A stretch of DNA of 64,000 nt, from assembly GCA_001940845.1 (NCBI GenBank), contig MSGV01000010.1:148123-212122 (forward strand), read 5' to 3'. The position numbers and the translations under genes are program-made. Shown in pieces: positions 8,592 through 16,813 of this stretch. Below the pieces are notes generated by a model. The model was not told the origin of the DNA. It did no database searches and worked only from the letters and a program-made list of their open reading frames with translations. Origin of the DNA: Christensenellaceae bacterium Phil7. Lineage in GTDB: Bacteria > Bacillota > Clostridia > Christensenellales > CAG-138. The first letter of the stretch is position 1; each line of letters opens with the position of its first letter.

Positions 8592-10574
8592 TCATTCCCA
8601 GGTTATCTCCCTATCGATGGTGACGATCAAATTTTCACCTGTGCCCGTCAACGAGAGGCGGCAATGCGTGAAGTTATGGTATTCCGGAGCATAAAGAGCC
8701 GAGCCTGCGGTCGGTTGGAATCTATAATAATCATCGCCAAGCTGGGTGACTATCCAATCTGCGGAGCTCATTGCGCCATTTGAGAGCTTGCCCGCGGTCA
8801 GCAGGATCTTTTTTCCCTCCGAATTCAGGATGAAAGGCCAGAACCGCACATGGCTTGTCTCTTTCCACGATGCGCCTTTAACATAGAGCGTCGGTATCCT
8901 TTCGACCCCATTTTCCCGCTTCATGGCGAATGGGATAAAGCCGGTCAGCACCCTTTCGACATCGGGCGCCTCATAGGTTGAGGCATTATCCGAAAGGTAC
9001 ATTCCATCCTTGTAGCCCTTGCCATCTCCATATATTTCGGTACTATTATAGCATTCCGCCTGCGCCAATACGCCCGTATCGAGCGCATTCCTCACGGCCG
9101 CTGCCGTTATGACCACATCCCCCGTCACGCTTGCGATTGAAATATTGCCCGAGCCATATGCAGCGCTCGTTATATCCGCCCCGCCCATGACAATGGAAAT
9201 AGCTTTATCATTCAGCGTATAGCCCTTTGCCGCAGTCAAGCTTGCGCTATAGCGCTCTCCGCGAGCTATGGATACGCTGCCATTGCTCGTCGTGACATGC
9301 GACAATTCATTGGTTATGGTATACTTCGTGATGCTTCCGCCGACCACCCTATTCCTTCCTATGCCGACACGGATGCAGTTTATTACGCCCGTACTGCGAT
9401 CTATGGAGACGATATCCAATGCGGTCTCCAATGCGGAATCATTGGAGCGCACCCCCTCATTAGCGGCATCATAGCTGCTGTTCGCCGCACATGTAATGGT
9501 CAGCACCGGGCAAGGAAGCTTATCGAGCGCTGCCGTATCCTTATGGCAGTGTCCGCTGAATACCCCGAGGCACCTCCCTTTATACGCTGAAAAATCCTTA
9601 TTTATGGCCACATTTGCCCATGCACCCTCATTACGGGAGGCTTCGAAAGCATATGTACCCATATAGGACGTGCGCTTGCAGAATGCCGAAATTATGCCCT
9701 CCAGCACAATATTATCCCTGCAAAGCGCTGCGGAATCATAATCGCCATTGGGCGGGATATGCGTTATTATTATGCAATCATAGCCCGTTGGCAGCACCAA
9801 AGCGGTATTGCAGAGCCAATCAAGCTGCGCTTGGCCATAGCCCCCATGATTGAAGCTATCATAATTGGCAGTACCATCCGGCTTGGCGGAGGCATCCCCC
9901 GACCAGAAGCTATCCAGCGCAATGATACGAATGCTCTGCTTCGCATCATCAACATAATAATAGCTGCCCTCCGAAGCGAAATGATAGCTCTGGTTTGCCG
10001 AAAGCGGCTTGAAGAGCACGGATTTGAGCTGCTCCTGGGTGAATTTGAATCCATAATAATTCTCCTTGGTGCCATCCGCTCCGAGCGTCCAACCCCAGCA
10101 GCCATCGTGATTGCCCCTGACCCTGATGAGCCTATCGAGCCCGATCGGAGCAATTTTGGAATCGGCATATGCAAAATCATCCCACATGAGCTGCGCCGTC
10201 TCCTCGGCGGCATTGGTAGCCGTATCGCCGCACATAAGGCAATATGGGATATGGCAGGCATCCATCAGATATGCCGCAAGCATACCGATATTCCTCCCAT
10301 AATTGGCATTCGCCACGGAGGCTCTGAGATGCAGATCCGAGAACCATACGAACTGCACCACATCCGCTCCGCCCTCAAGCTTCAAAAGCTGCGCGGAATG
10401 GACGGCATTGGCAAGCTTGCTTCGCCAATATTCGGGTATGCTCAGCCTATTCGGTATCGCCTCTATCGCCGCGGCCATCTGCGCCGGAGTATAGACGGCG
10501 CGCACACCGCTCTTATTCCTTATAGCATCGGCAATGCCCGCATAATTCAAATCATTCGTTCTGACTATGCTCAT
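8592..10574 (-). CDS. Phage-tail-like protein with calcineurin-like metallophosphoesterase domain
   Basis: The product is 660 residues. The N-terminal 40 residues (MSIVRTNDLNYAGIADAIRN, then YTPAQMAAAIEAIP) are of a type I associate with tail or fibre proteins of gut phages. The central part (about 75-350) is a metallophosphoesterase carrying the ordered metal-site motifs FSDLH, CGDT, RGNHDG, ITHIP and GHCH, so catalysis looks intact. The C-terminal part (about 390-650) is beta-rich with a GYTLNDKAISIVMGGADIT segment common in fibre-type proteins. No signal peptide is visible. Its ATG overlaps the upstream gene's stop (TGATG), so the two are translationally coupled. Possible roles are cleavage of phosphodiesters in a cell envelope or nucleic acid; the substrate is unknown. 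Confidence 0.75.
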   Translation of the reverse strand: MSIVRTNDLNYAGIADAIRNKSGVRAVYTPAQMAAAIEAIPNRLSIPEYWRSKLANAVHSAQLLKLEGGADVVQFVWFSDLHLRASVANANYGRNIGMLAAYLMDACHIPYCLMCGDTATNAAEETAQLMWDDFAYADSKIAPIGLDRLIRVRGNHDGCWGWTLGADGTKENYYGFKFTQEQLKSVLFKPLSANQSYHFASEGSYYYVDDAKQSIRIIALDSFWSGDASAKPDGTANYDSFNHGGYGQAQLDWLCNTALVLPTGYDCIIITHIPPNGDYDSAALCRDNIVLEGIISAFCKRTSYMGTYAFEASRNEGAWANVAINKDFSAYKGRCLGVFSGHCHKDTAALDKLPCPVLTITCAANSSYDAANEGVRSNDSALETALDIVSIDRSTGVINCIRVGIGRNRVVGGSITKYTITNELSHVTTSNGSVSIARGERYSASLTAAKGYTLNDKAISIVMGGADITSAAYGSGNISIASVTGDVVITAAAVRNALDTGVLAQAECYNSTEIYGDGKGYKDGMYLSDNASTYEAPDVERVLTGFIPFAMKRENGVERIPTLYVKGASWKETSHVRFWPFILNSEGKKILLTAGKLSNGAMSSADWIVTQLGDDYYRFQPTAGSALYAPEYHNFTHCRLSLTGTGENLIVTIDREITWE

Positions 10575-11146
10575 CAGTAGCTCACCTCATCGCCATTCGG
10601 CAGCGAACCAAGCACTGCGGAGATTATTTCTTCCTTATCATTTGTCGTCCAGTAATCCACGCCCTTCACGGGGGTATGCCCGGACTCTCCATCCTCACCC
10701 TTCAGACTTTCAAGCCATTCCTGTACAGTGCCGGTATAGCCATTCGATACAGCCAGCTCATATGCAGACGCTCCATTTTTTGCGGTCAGGCTGCCATCGG
10801 TACCGATATCGACCTCGTTTGCATCGCCATCGAGCGCGCTCTGATCGCAGTAAATGCGAACCGTAGTGCTTGAAATGACGCCCTCCACCATGACGCCAAT
10901 ATCGACCATGGAGGTATCCCAATACATCGTCGGGATGCTGCACCGGCTGCCGGTGAATTCCACCTTCTGGCACAGGCTCGCACCATATCGCCTATAATTG
11001 AATACTGCAATCCTGTTTTGGAGCTCATCCCATTCGGAATCAAATGTAAATTCGACCATATATCCGCTGTTGCCCCGCACGATCACGGCCGGAGCCGCAA
11101 GATTTGCGATCTTATCGGCGATATTGATCTTGATAATACTACTCAT
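10574..11146 (-). CDS. Phage baseplate/tail-associated small protein
   Basis: A product of about 190 residues begins MSSIIKINIADKIANLAAPA. It contains a beta-rich first half and a C-terminal collagen-like and tail-tip motif (NGYTGTVQEWLESLKGEDGE, then VKGVDYWTTNDKEEI). These are typical of upper-baseplate or tail proteins encoded next to fibre genes in phages of gut Firmicutes (family knowledge, not a search). AGGAGG lies only three bases before the chosen ATG; an alternative ATG at 11173 lacks a Shine-Dalgarno. It has its own promoter and is coupled to the phosphoesterase gene. No capsid, portal, terminase or integrase genes accompany the pair. Confidence 0.65.
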   Translation of the reverse strand: MSSIIKINIADKIANLAAPAVIVRGNSGYMVEFTFDSEWDELQNRIAVFNYRRYGASLCQKVEFTGSRCSIPTMYWDTSMVDIGVMVEGVISSTTVRIYCDQSALDGDANEVDIGTDGSLTAKNGASAYELAVSNGYTGTVQEWLESLKGEDGESGHTPVKGVDYWTTNDKEEIISAVLGSLPNGDEVSY

Positions 11147-11277
11147 CTTCCTCCTTATAATGGAAAAATCCATCTCGCGGGAGCTTTGATCCGCACCAAA
11201 CCCTTTATCCCGGCGTTGGGGAGCACCGGGCAGTGGGGACGGAGCTTTACCGTTTAATGGATTTAACCATTCATACT

Positions 11278-11306
11278 ATTATAGCATAATTTTATAGTTT
11301 TTTCAA
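11278..11306 (-). promoter_or_regulatory. Strong promoter for the phage-tail-like pair
   Basis: TTGAAA (11301-11306), 17 bases, TATAAT (11278-11283) on the minus strand. It overlaps the end of the 27-codon upstream frame. The implied leader is about 125 bases. Confidence 0.7.
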
Positions 11307-11375
11307 TGGGAGTTCGTGAGCATGGAAAAGGATTGAGTTCCTGATTTTCTCAGCAGCATGGGGGTATTTAGCCAT
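11292..11375 (-). CDS. Possible 27-residue peptide or IS remnant
   Basis: The frame MAKYPHAAEKIRNSILFHAH plus seven residues follows a perfect AGGAGG at eight bases. It ends in the promoter of the phage-like genes. I do not recognise the peptide. The excellent Shine-Dalgarno suggests that it, or the ancestor it was truncated from, was translated. The Shine-Dalgarno is buried in a hairpin (11377-11432). It could equally be the start of a decayed transposase gene. Confidence 0.3.
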   Translation of the reverse strand: MAKYPHAAEKIRNSILFHAHELPLKKL

Positions 11376-11376
11376 A

Positions 11377-11432
11377 AAAATACCTCCTAAGTAGATTTTG
11401 GTTATTTACCTTGTCTACTTAAGAGGTATCTT
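11377..11432 (-). promoter_or_regulatory. Hairpin occluding a Shine-Dalgarno sequence
   Basis: Arms of about 19 bases (11377-11395 and 11414-11432), nearly perfectly complementary, flank an 18-base loop. On the minus-strand RNA the 3' arm carries the AGGAGG of the 27-codon frame, so the ribosome site would be base-paired. Such occlusion is known at the 5' ends of several IS transposase genes. Confidence 0.5.
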
Positions 11433-11532
11433 ATCAATCCGCCTGTCGCTTTTCCTCCTGCCGGATTCGCTTTCCCGGTCAGAAATTCATTGCTTCTTCC
11501 TATTCAGATTGTATGGTAATATGAGTATGAAG

Positions 11533-11569
11533 GTTTGGGCTGCCGCAGCGATACAGCAGCCCGATCAAC
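11533..11569 (-). terminator. Terminator of LRR-dockerin gene A
   Basis: On the minus strand CGGGCTGCTGTATCGCTGCG and GCAGCCC fold into a hairpin. It sits in a 3' block that also contains ATAGGAAGAAGCAATGAATT, shared with LRR genes B, C and D. The T-run is weak here. Confidence 0.5.
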
Positions 11570-11609
11570 AGAAGGTTTCCTTTTCAATCCTTAGTGCATT
11601 GAAAAGCCA

Positions 11610-13247
11610 TTAGAAACCGAGTGCAGCACGCATGATGAGCGTTGCATCAAGGATGGTGATCTCGCCATCGCCATTCATATCGCAGAGGGCTGCTGCTTCA
11701 TCGGAGAGGTTGATAAGGCTCAACGCATGGCGCATTACCATAACCGCATCCAATGTATCGACCACGCCATCACCATTCGCATCGCCGGGAACGCCGGGCA
11801 TGCTGCCGGCTGCGCGGATGGTAAAGATCTCGGAATAGCCCATGCCGCAATCATAGACATAGGTGACCTCGGTGCAGCCTTCATCCAGGGTGAGGATATT
11901 TCCCTCAAGGCTTCCGCCCTGCCAGCCCGAAGTCCTGGTCAGATCGAAGCTGCCGGGAAGGGTTGCAAGATCAAAGCTGCCATCCTCGCCAAAATCGGCG
12001 ATATAGACATTCTCCTCGCAGCCCAACGAAAAGATATTGGGGCAATTATCGATATTTATGCTGGTAAGCGCATTGCCGCTGCAATCTAGCGATTGAAGAT
12101 TGGGATGATTGCTGACATCCAGCTCGGTCAGGTTATTGTTGTTGCAATAGAAGAACTCAAGCCTTGTATTGTTGCTGATATCCAGCTCGCTGAGCTCGTT
12201 CCTCCCGCACATGAGCGTATTAAGCTCAGGATTATTGCTGATATCCAGCTCACTGAGCCGATTACCTTTGCACCAGAAATTAACAAGCAATGGGTTATTG
12301 CTCACATCCAGCTCCGCAATTAAATTATCATAAACCTGCAGCATTGTGAGGTATGGATTATTCGATACATCGAGTTCAGTAAGCTGATTATTCCATGCAA
12401 TCAAGCTTTCAAGGAGAGGGTTGCTGCTGACATCCAATTCGGTAACCACATTGCCCGCGATGCTGATCGTATTAAGCTCCGGGTTATGGCTGAAATCGAT
12501 ACAAGTGAACTGGTTGAAAATGCCTGCGAATGATTCAAGCAAAATGCAATTGCTGATATCGAGCTCCGTGAGCTGATTGAAACTACACTCCAGATAACGA
12601 AGTTCAGTATTGTTGCTCACATCCAGCTCCGTGATATTTGTATAATCACAGATTAAAGTATCCAGCTTCGTATTATTGGTAACATCGAGCCCGCTTTCAC
12701 TGATCGGAAGCCCCATGCAATTAAGAAAACGAAGCTCCGTATTTCTGCTCACATCCAGCTCACTGATGCCATTCTCGCCGCACTGGAGCCGCTCGAGTGC
12801 GAGATTATTGCTGAGATCAAGCGCCGTGATGGAATTCTTATCACACGACATACCTTTAAGCTCCGTATTGTGGCTGATATCGAGCGCTTCGAGATAATTG
12901 CCGGTGCAATTCAGCGTCTCAAGGTTCGTAAAATACTCGATGCCGGTGAGATCGGTAATACCAGCGTAGCCTAAACTGAGGTCTGTTATCGCAGCAATCT
13001 CTTCATCATCAAGATAACCATCGCCATTCAAATCGAGGTATTGGGATATATGACCCTTAAAAACCCTATCCGGGAAGGTATCATTATTTATCGGCACAGG
13101 CTCACCCTTAAAATCGGTCAAAGCTGCTTCATCTCTGGCTGCCAGGGGCTTGCTGCCATTTCCCTGCACGAGCGCGAGGGAAGCGGTCGGGAGCACTGCC
13201 ATCATAAGCATGATGGCGAGCATTGCTGAAAGAATACGTTTTTTCAT
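11610..13247 (-). CDS. LRR-dockerin protein A (internalin-like, Cys-ladder LRRs)
   Basis: The product is 545 residues and secreted: signal peptide MKKRILSAMLAIMLMMAVLP; an N-terminal cap with an EF-hand-like loop DLNGDGYLDDEE (about 70-85); roughly fifteen 21-residue leucine-rich repeats of type LTELDVSNNPxLxxLxCxxN (about 95-410); a beta-strand module (GWQGGSLEGNILTLDEG); and a type I dockerin (DANGDGVVDTLD, DMNGDGEITILD). The regularly placed cysteine recalls the cysteine ladder described for Listeria internalin J. It is probably an adhesion or binding subunit docked to a scaffold. GGAGG precedes the ATG. It is divergent from regulator 1, which starts at 13496. Confidence 0.9.
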   Translation of the reverse strand: MKKRILSAMLAIMLMMAVLPTASLALVQGNGSKPLAARDEAALTDFKGEPVPINNDTFPDRVFKGHISQYLDLNGDGYLDDEEIAAITDLSLGYAGITDLTGIEYFTNLETLNCTGNYLEALDISHNTELKGMSCDKNSITALDLSNNLALERLQCGENGISELDVSRNTELRFLNCMGLPISESGLDVTNNTKLDTLICDYTNITELDVSNNTELRYLECSFNQLTELDISNCILLESFAGIFNQFTCIDFSHNPELNTISIAGNVVTELDVSSNPLLESLIAWNNQLTELDVSNNPYLTMLQVYDNLIAELDVSNNPLLVNFWCKGNRLSELDISNNPELNTLMCGRNELSELDISNNTRLEFFYCNNNNLTELDVSNHPNLQSLDCSGNALTSINIDNCPNIFSLGCEENVYIADFGEDGSFDLATLPGSFDLTRTSGWQGGSLEGNILTLDEGCTEVTYVYDCGMGYSEIFTIRAAGSMPGVPGDANGDGVVDTLDAVMVMRHALSLINLSDEAAALCDMNGDGEITILDATLIMRAALGF

Positions 13248-13401
13248 GATTGACCTCCGGTCTTTTATTTTTGTTTATTCATCGCCTGCATCAATTCTGC
13301 AAAGCATTTTGATATAATACCCTGCTAAATCCCCGCTGGCGAAGCATAACCTGGATCATGTTTTTATGGTACTGTATAACGTAGAAGTACCTTGCACTAA
13401 A

Positions 13402-13430
13402 AATATAACATGCTTTTGGGGATCTGTCAA
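13402..13430 (-). promoter_or_regulatory. Promoter of LRR gene A
   Basis: TTGACA (13425-13430), 17 bases, TATATT (13402-13407) on the minus strand. It lies back to back with the regulator-1 promoter, so one bound protein could control both. The leader to the ATG is about 150 bases. Confidence 0.75.
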
Positions 13431-13459
13431 TAGTTTTTTTAAAAAAATTATGCTATAAT
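13431..13459 (+). promoter_or_regulatory. Promoter of regulator 1
   Basis: TATAAT at 13454-13459 is preceded 17 bases upstream by a poor -35 (TAGTTT, 13431-13436) that directly abuts the -35 of the divergent LRR gene. The weak -35 suggests dependence on an activator or low expression. Confidence 0.55.
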
Positions 13460-13495
13460 TATCATGTAAATTAAGCCAATCGACAGGAGCATAAT

Positions 13496-14611
13496 ATGAT
13501 CTACCGCGAACCGATACCCGTATTCGAAGCACACTGCTTTCTCACCGGTCTGACCTCCGGATTTGAGGATCTGACCGCCATACAGAGGCATTTCAGCAAT
13601 AATGCCGATATCAGAGCCGAATTTTCGCAATACTACAGCGCATTGCTGAGGATCAACGAAACGCTGAAAAATGCCGTGACCGCGTCAAAATACGATATTG
13701 ATACGCTCTATATGCCCCTGCTGAAAAAAACAGGCGATGATACCGATATTCTATTTACGCATACCATTGCAAGCTGCTTTATAATGGAAGGAGCCGATGC
13801 ATTCAGATGCTATGATGACGATACGGTATTTGAGATAATCCGCAAAAATTCAGAAAACATCATATCCATCATATTTGATATTTTTTTCAATGAGAATGGA
13901 GCGCCTTCCGCAGATAAACCGATAGAACTGCCCATTCTGCTCGAATCGATCGTCAATTCCGATTATAGCGAGCAAGCCAAGCTCACCCTGGTCGATGTTG
14001 CGGCCACTCCTCTGAAATATGCCGAAAGGCTGATCGAGCTGCTGAAGCCCGTTATGGCCGCTTTCCGGGAATGCGAAGCCCTCTATGCTCCATTGGTTCA
14101 GAAATACAATAATATTTTCGAAGAGATCCCTACCGAGAAAGAGTTCATTCAGTATTTCTGCCATTCATCCTTCAGCGATATCGAATTTTTTGATATATAT
14201 CCAATAATCACGATGCCTTTGAACCGAATTGTTTCCATAAGCGATTCTCATGATGGGCATGGGAGCGCGCTCATCGGAGTTCTATCCTATTGGATTTCAA
14301 AGCGGCTGAATACCCGCGATCTTGAAAGCGAATTGGTCGTATTCATGGATGTGCTATCGAATAAAAACCGCATAAGGATCATAAAAGAGCTTTCAATGGG
14401 CAAGAAATTCGGACGTGAGCTTGCCGAAAAGCTGCATCTGACAAATGGCAGCATATCGCAAAGCCTCAACCAACTTGTCCGAGCCGGACTCATTAAGATT
14501 GAGGATGTCGGAGCAAAGGTCTATTGCTCTGTGGATAAGGCGGGCGCAAGAAGGCTTGTGAATCTCATCATAGAACTGTTTGATCTGGATGGAGATCAGG
14601 CGGAGGATTGA
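13496..14611 (+). CDS. ArsR-like winged-helix regulator 1, with large N-terminal domain
   Basis: The product is 371 residues. The C-terminal 85 are an ArsR-type winged helix (VFMDVLSNKNRIRIIKELSM, GRELAEKLHLTNGSISQSLN, AGLIKIEDVGAKVYCSV). The first 270 residues form a mostly helical domain I do not recognise; it presumably senses a ligand or mediates dimerisation. No CxC metal-binding motif of classical ArsR proteins is apparent. AGGAG stands six bases before the ATG. It is divergent from LRR gene A. Regulators 2 and 3 have the same architecture and position next to LRR genes B and C, so I infer that it controls gene A and itself. Confidence 0.8.
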   Translation: MIYREPIPVFEAHCFLTGLTSGFEDLTAIQRHFSNNADIRAEFSQYYSALLRINETLKNAVTASKYDIDTLYMPLLKKTGDDTDILFTHTIASCFIMEGADAFRCYDDDTVFEIIRKNSENIISIIFDIFFNENGAPSADKPIELPILLESIVNSDYSEQAKLTLVDVAATPLKYAERLIELLKPVMAAFRECEALYAPLVQKYNNIFEEIPTEKEFIQYFCHSSFSDIEFFDIYPIITMPLNRIVSISDSHDGHGSALIGVLSYWISKRLNTRDLESELVVFMDVLSNKNRIRIIKELSMGKKFGRELAEKLHLTNGSISQSLNQLVRAGLIKIEDVGAKVYCSVDKAGARRLVNLIIELFDLDGDQAED

Positions 14612-14638
14612 GCATCCGCCCGGAATATTGATTATATA

Positions 14639-14672
14639 GCAAAAACGACAGGCAACAGCCTGTCGTTTTTGC
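14639..14672. terminator. Terminator of regulator 1 (bidirectional)
   Basis: GCAAAAACGACAGGC and GCCTGTCGTTTTTGC make a near-perfect 15-bp stem with a four-base loop and T-runs on both strands, 28 bases after the stop. Confidence 0.85.
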
Positions 14673-14740
14673 TATCTTCTTCCCCTTCAGGGAATTCATT
14701 GCTTCTTCCTATTTGTTTTTTTGTGAATTATGAGAAAAGA

Positions 14741-14776
14741 GTTCGGGCAGCCGCATCGCTGTGGCAGCCCGATCAA
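14741..14776 (-). terminator. Terminator of LRR-dockerin gene B
   Basis: On the minus strand CGGGCTGCC and GGCTGCCCG pair, followed by AACTCTTTTCTC. It belongs to the 3' block shared by LRR genes A to D (core AATTCATTGCTTCTTCCTAT on the plus strand). Confidence 0.7.
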
Positions 14777-14810
14777 CAGGGGGTTTCAGTTTCCTAAGAG
14801 TGAGCGTCCT

Positions 14811-16604
14811 TTAGAAACCGAGCGCAGCGCGCATGACGAGCGTTGCATCAAGGATGGTGATCTCGCCATCGCCATTCATATCGCAGAGGGCTGCTGCTTC
14901 ATCGGAGAGCGTTATAAGATTCAGTGCATGACGCATGACGAGCACTGCATCGGCTGTATCGACTGCACCATCGCCATTCGCATCGCCGGGAATGCCGAGG
15001 GTACTGCCGTCAACGCGGATGGTGAATGTCGCAATTTTATCCATGCCGCAATCATAGGTATAGGTGACCTCGTCTGCACCTTCATCAAGGGTCAGGATAT
15101 TGCCCTGTACGCTTCCGCCAACCCAATTGGAAGCTTTGCTGACATCGAAGCTGCCGGGAAGGGTGGAAAGATCGAAAGTGCCATCGGCTGTGAAATTGGC
15201 GGCATAGCTATTTTGATCGCAGGAAAACTCATTAATGTTCACGCAATATCTGATATTTAAGCTTGTCAGCGCATTGTTATCACAGAACAAATTTTCAAGT
15301 CTGAAATTGCTGCTGACATCCAGTTCGGTCAGGTTATTGTCGGAGCAATCCAGCTGCCAGAGCTCAGGATTATTGCTGACATCCAGCTCGGTAAGTTGAT
15401 TGCCGGAGCAATCCAAAAAGTCGATCCATGCGTTATTACTGACATCCAATTCGGTCAGGTTATTGTCGGAGCAATCTAACGTCCTAAGCGTAGGTACACT
15501 GCTAATGTCTATTTCGTCCAATTGACAATCCGAGCACACCAGAAAAGAAAGGTTAGAATTGCCGCTCAGGTTTGGAAACTCTGCGAACATGTTGCTCGCT
15601 ATATCAAGCTCTCTTAGCTCAGGATTATTGCTCAAATCCAGCTCGGTCAGCCGGTTGTTTTGGCAATACAGATTAATAAGCTCAGGATTATTGCTGATAT
15701 CCAGCTCGGTTAGCTGATTGTCGGCGCAGTACATATACATAAGCGCGGGATTGCTGCTCACATCCAGCTCGGTCAGCTGATTATTCTCGCAATACAGGAA
15801 TCCAAGCATTGGGTTGCCGCTCAGATCCAACTCGGTCAACTGATTATCAAAGCAGCTCAGGCGCACAAGCGCAGGGCAATTGCTGACATCGATTTCCGTC
15901 AAGAGATTATCCGGGCAGCCCACTGTCGTAAGCGCAGGGTTATTGCTGATATTCAGCTCGGTAAGCTGATTGAAGCTTGCATACAGCACGCTAAGCTGGG
16001 GACTGCTGCTGACATCCAATTCGGTCAGCATATTTTCAATGCAGTATAGCTCCACGAGTGCGGGATTATTGCTCACGTTCAGCTCGGTCAGCTGATTAGT
16101 GGAGCAATATAGTCTCGCAAGCGCAGGATTGCCGCTCACGTCCAACTCGGTCAGTTGATTATTGGCGCAATCCAGATAATTAAGCGCAGTACAGCCGCTC
16201 ACATTCAGCTCGGTAAGCTGATTATCGGAGCAAAATATACTCTCAAGCGCAGTATTGCGGCTCACGTCCAGCCTGGTCAGCTGATTGAAGCTGCAATACA
16301 AAACTGTGATCGCAGTAAAATACTCGATGCCGCTAAGGTCGGATACGCCAAGAAAAGGAACAGAGATATAATCTACTGAAAGCTCCTCTTCGCTGAGAAC
16401 ACCATCATTATTGGTATCGTATGTTGTGCTTACATATTCCATGAAAATCTCGTCAGGAAAGTTAGACGGACTTATTCCAACGGGCTCACCCTTGACCGTC
16501 GCAGGTTGGCTTACCTTCGGCACGGTGAGTGCGAGTGACGCGGTCGGGAGCACTGCGAGCAGAAGCGCAATGGCGAGCAGCGCAGCGAGGGTACGATTTT
16601 TCAT
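14811..16604 (-). CDS. LRR-dockerin protein B
   Basis: The product is 597 residues with signal peptide MKNRTLAALLAIALLLAVLP; cap with EF-hand-like DTNNDGVLSEEE (about 60-72); about eighteen 21-residue LRRs (NQLTELDVSGNPALARLYC type); a module GSFDVSKASNWVGGSVQGN; and a type I dockerin almost identical to that of gene A. GGAGG lies just before the ATG at 16604. The frame continues upstream to 16682, but that part covers the promoter and is rejected. It is divergent from regulator 2. The repeats are so alike that unequal recombination could change their number. Confidence 0.9.
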   Translation of the reverse strand: MKNRTLAALLAIALLLAVLPTASLALTVPKVSQPATVKGEPVGISPSNFPDEIFMEYVSTTYDTNNDGVLSEEELSVDYISVPFLGVSDLSGIEYFTAITVLYCSFNQLTRLDVSRNTALESIFCSDNQLTELNVSGCTALNYLDCANNQLTELDVSGNPALARLYCSTNQLTELNVSNNPALVELYCIENMLTELDVSSSPQLSVLYASFNQLTELNISNNPALTTVGCPDNLLTEIDVSNCPALVRLSCFDNQLTELDLSGNPMLGFLYCENNQLTELDVSSNPALMYMYCADNQLTELDISNNPELINLYCQNNRLTELDLSNNPELRELDIASNMFAEFPNLSGNSNLSFLVCSDCQLDEIDISSVPTLRTLDCSDNNLTELDVSNNAWIDFLDCSGNQLTELDVSNNPELWQLDCSDNNLTELDVSSNFRLENLFCDNNALTSLNIRYCVNINEFSCDQNSYAANFTADGTFDLSTLPGSFDVSKASNWVGGSVQGNILTLDEGADEVTYTYDCGMDKIATFTIRVDGSTLGIPGDANGDGAVDTADAVLVMRHALNLITLSDEAAALCDMNGDGEITILDATLVMRAALGF

Positions 16605-16653
16605 AATTTGCCTCCTTCGGAAGATAACTTCCATTTCTTCGTACTGTATAAAT

Positions 16654-16724
16654 ATAATAGCATAAAAATTTTTGCCTGTCAATAGTTTTTATCCCTTGAC
16701 AGGCAAAAAAATATTTGCTATAAT
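16654..16724. promoter_or_regulatory. Symmetric divergent promoters of LRR gene B and regulator 2
   Basis: The minus promoter is TTGACA (16677-16682), 17 bases, TATTAT (16654-16659). The plus promoter is TTGACA (16696-16701), 17 bases, TATAAT (16719-16724). The two -35 regions form a perfect 14-bp inverted repeat, TTTTTGCCTGTCAA and TTGACAGGCAAAAA, with a 13-base centre. The arm continues into the spacer, beyond what a promoter alone needs, so it probably doubles as the operator of regulator 2. Confidence 0.8.
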
Positions 16725-16813
16725 GGCAGTAGAATAGGAAAGCTATGCTCGAAGAGCGGGCAAAAGCGATGATTCTTTGAAAATAGCTATTCCTTAAAAT
16801 GGGAGGAATGATA

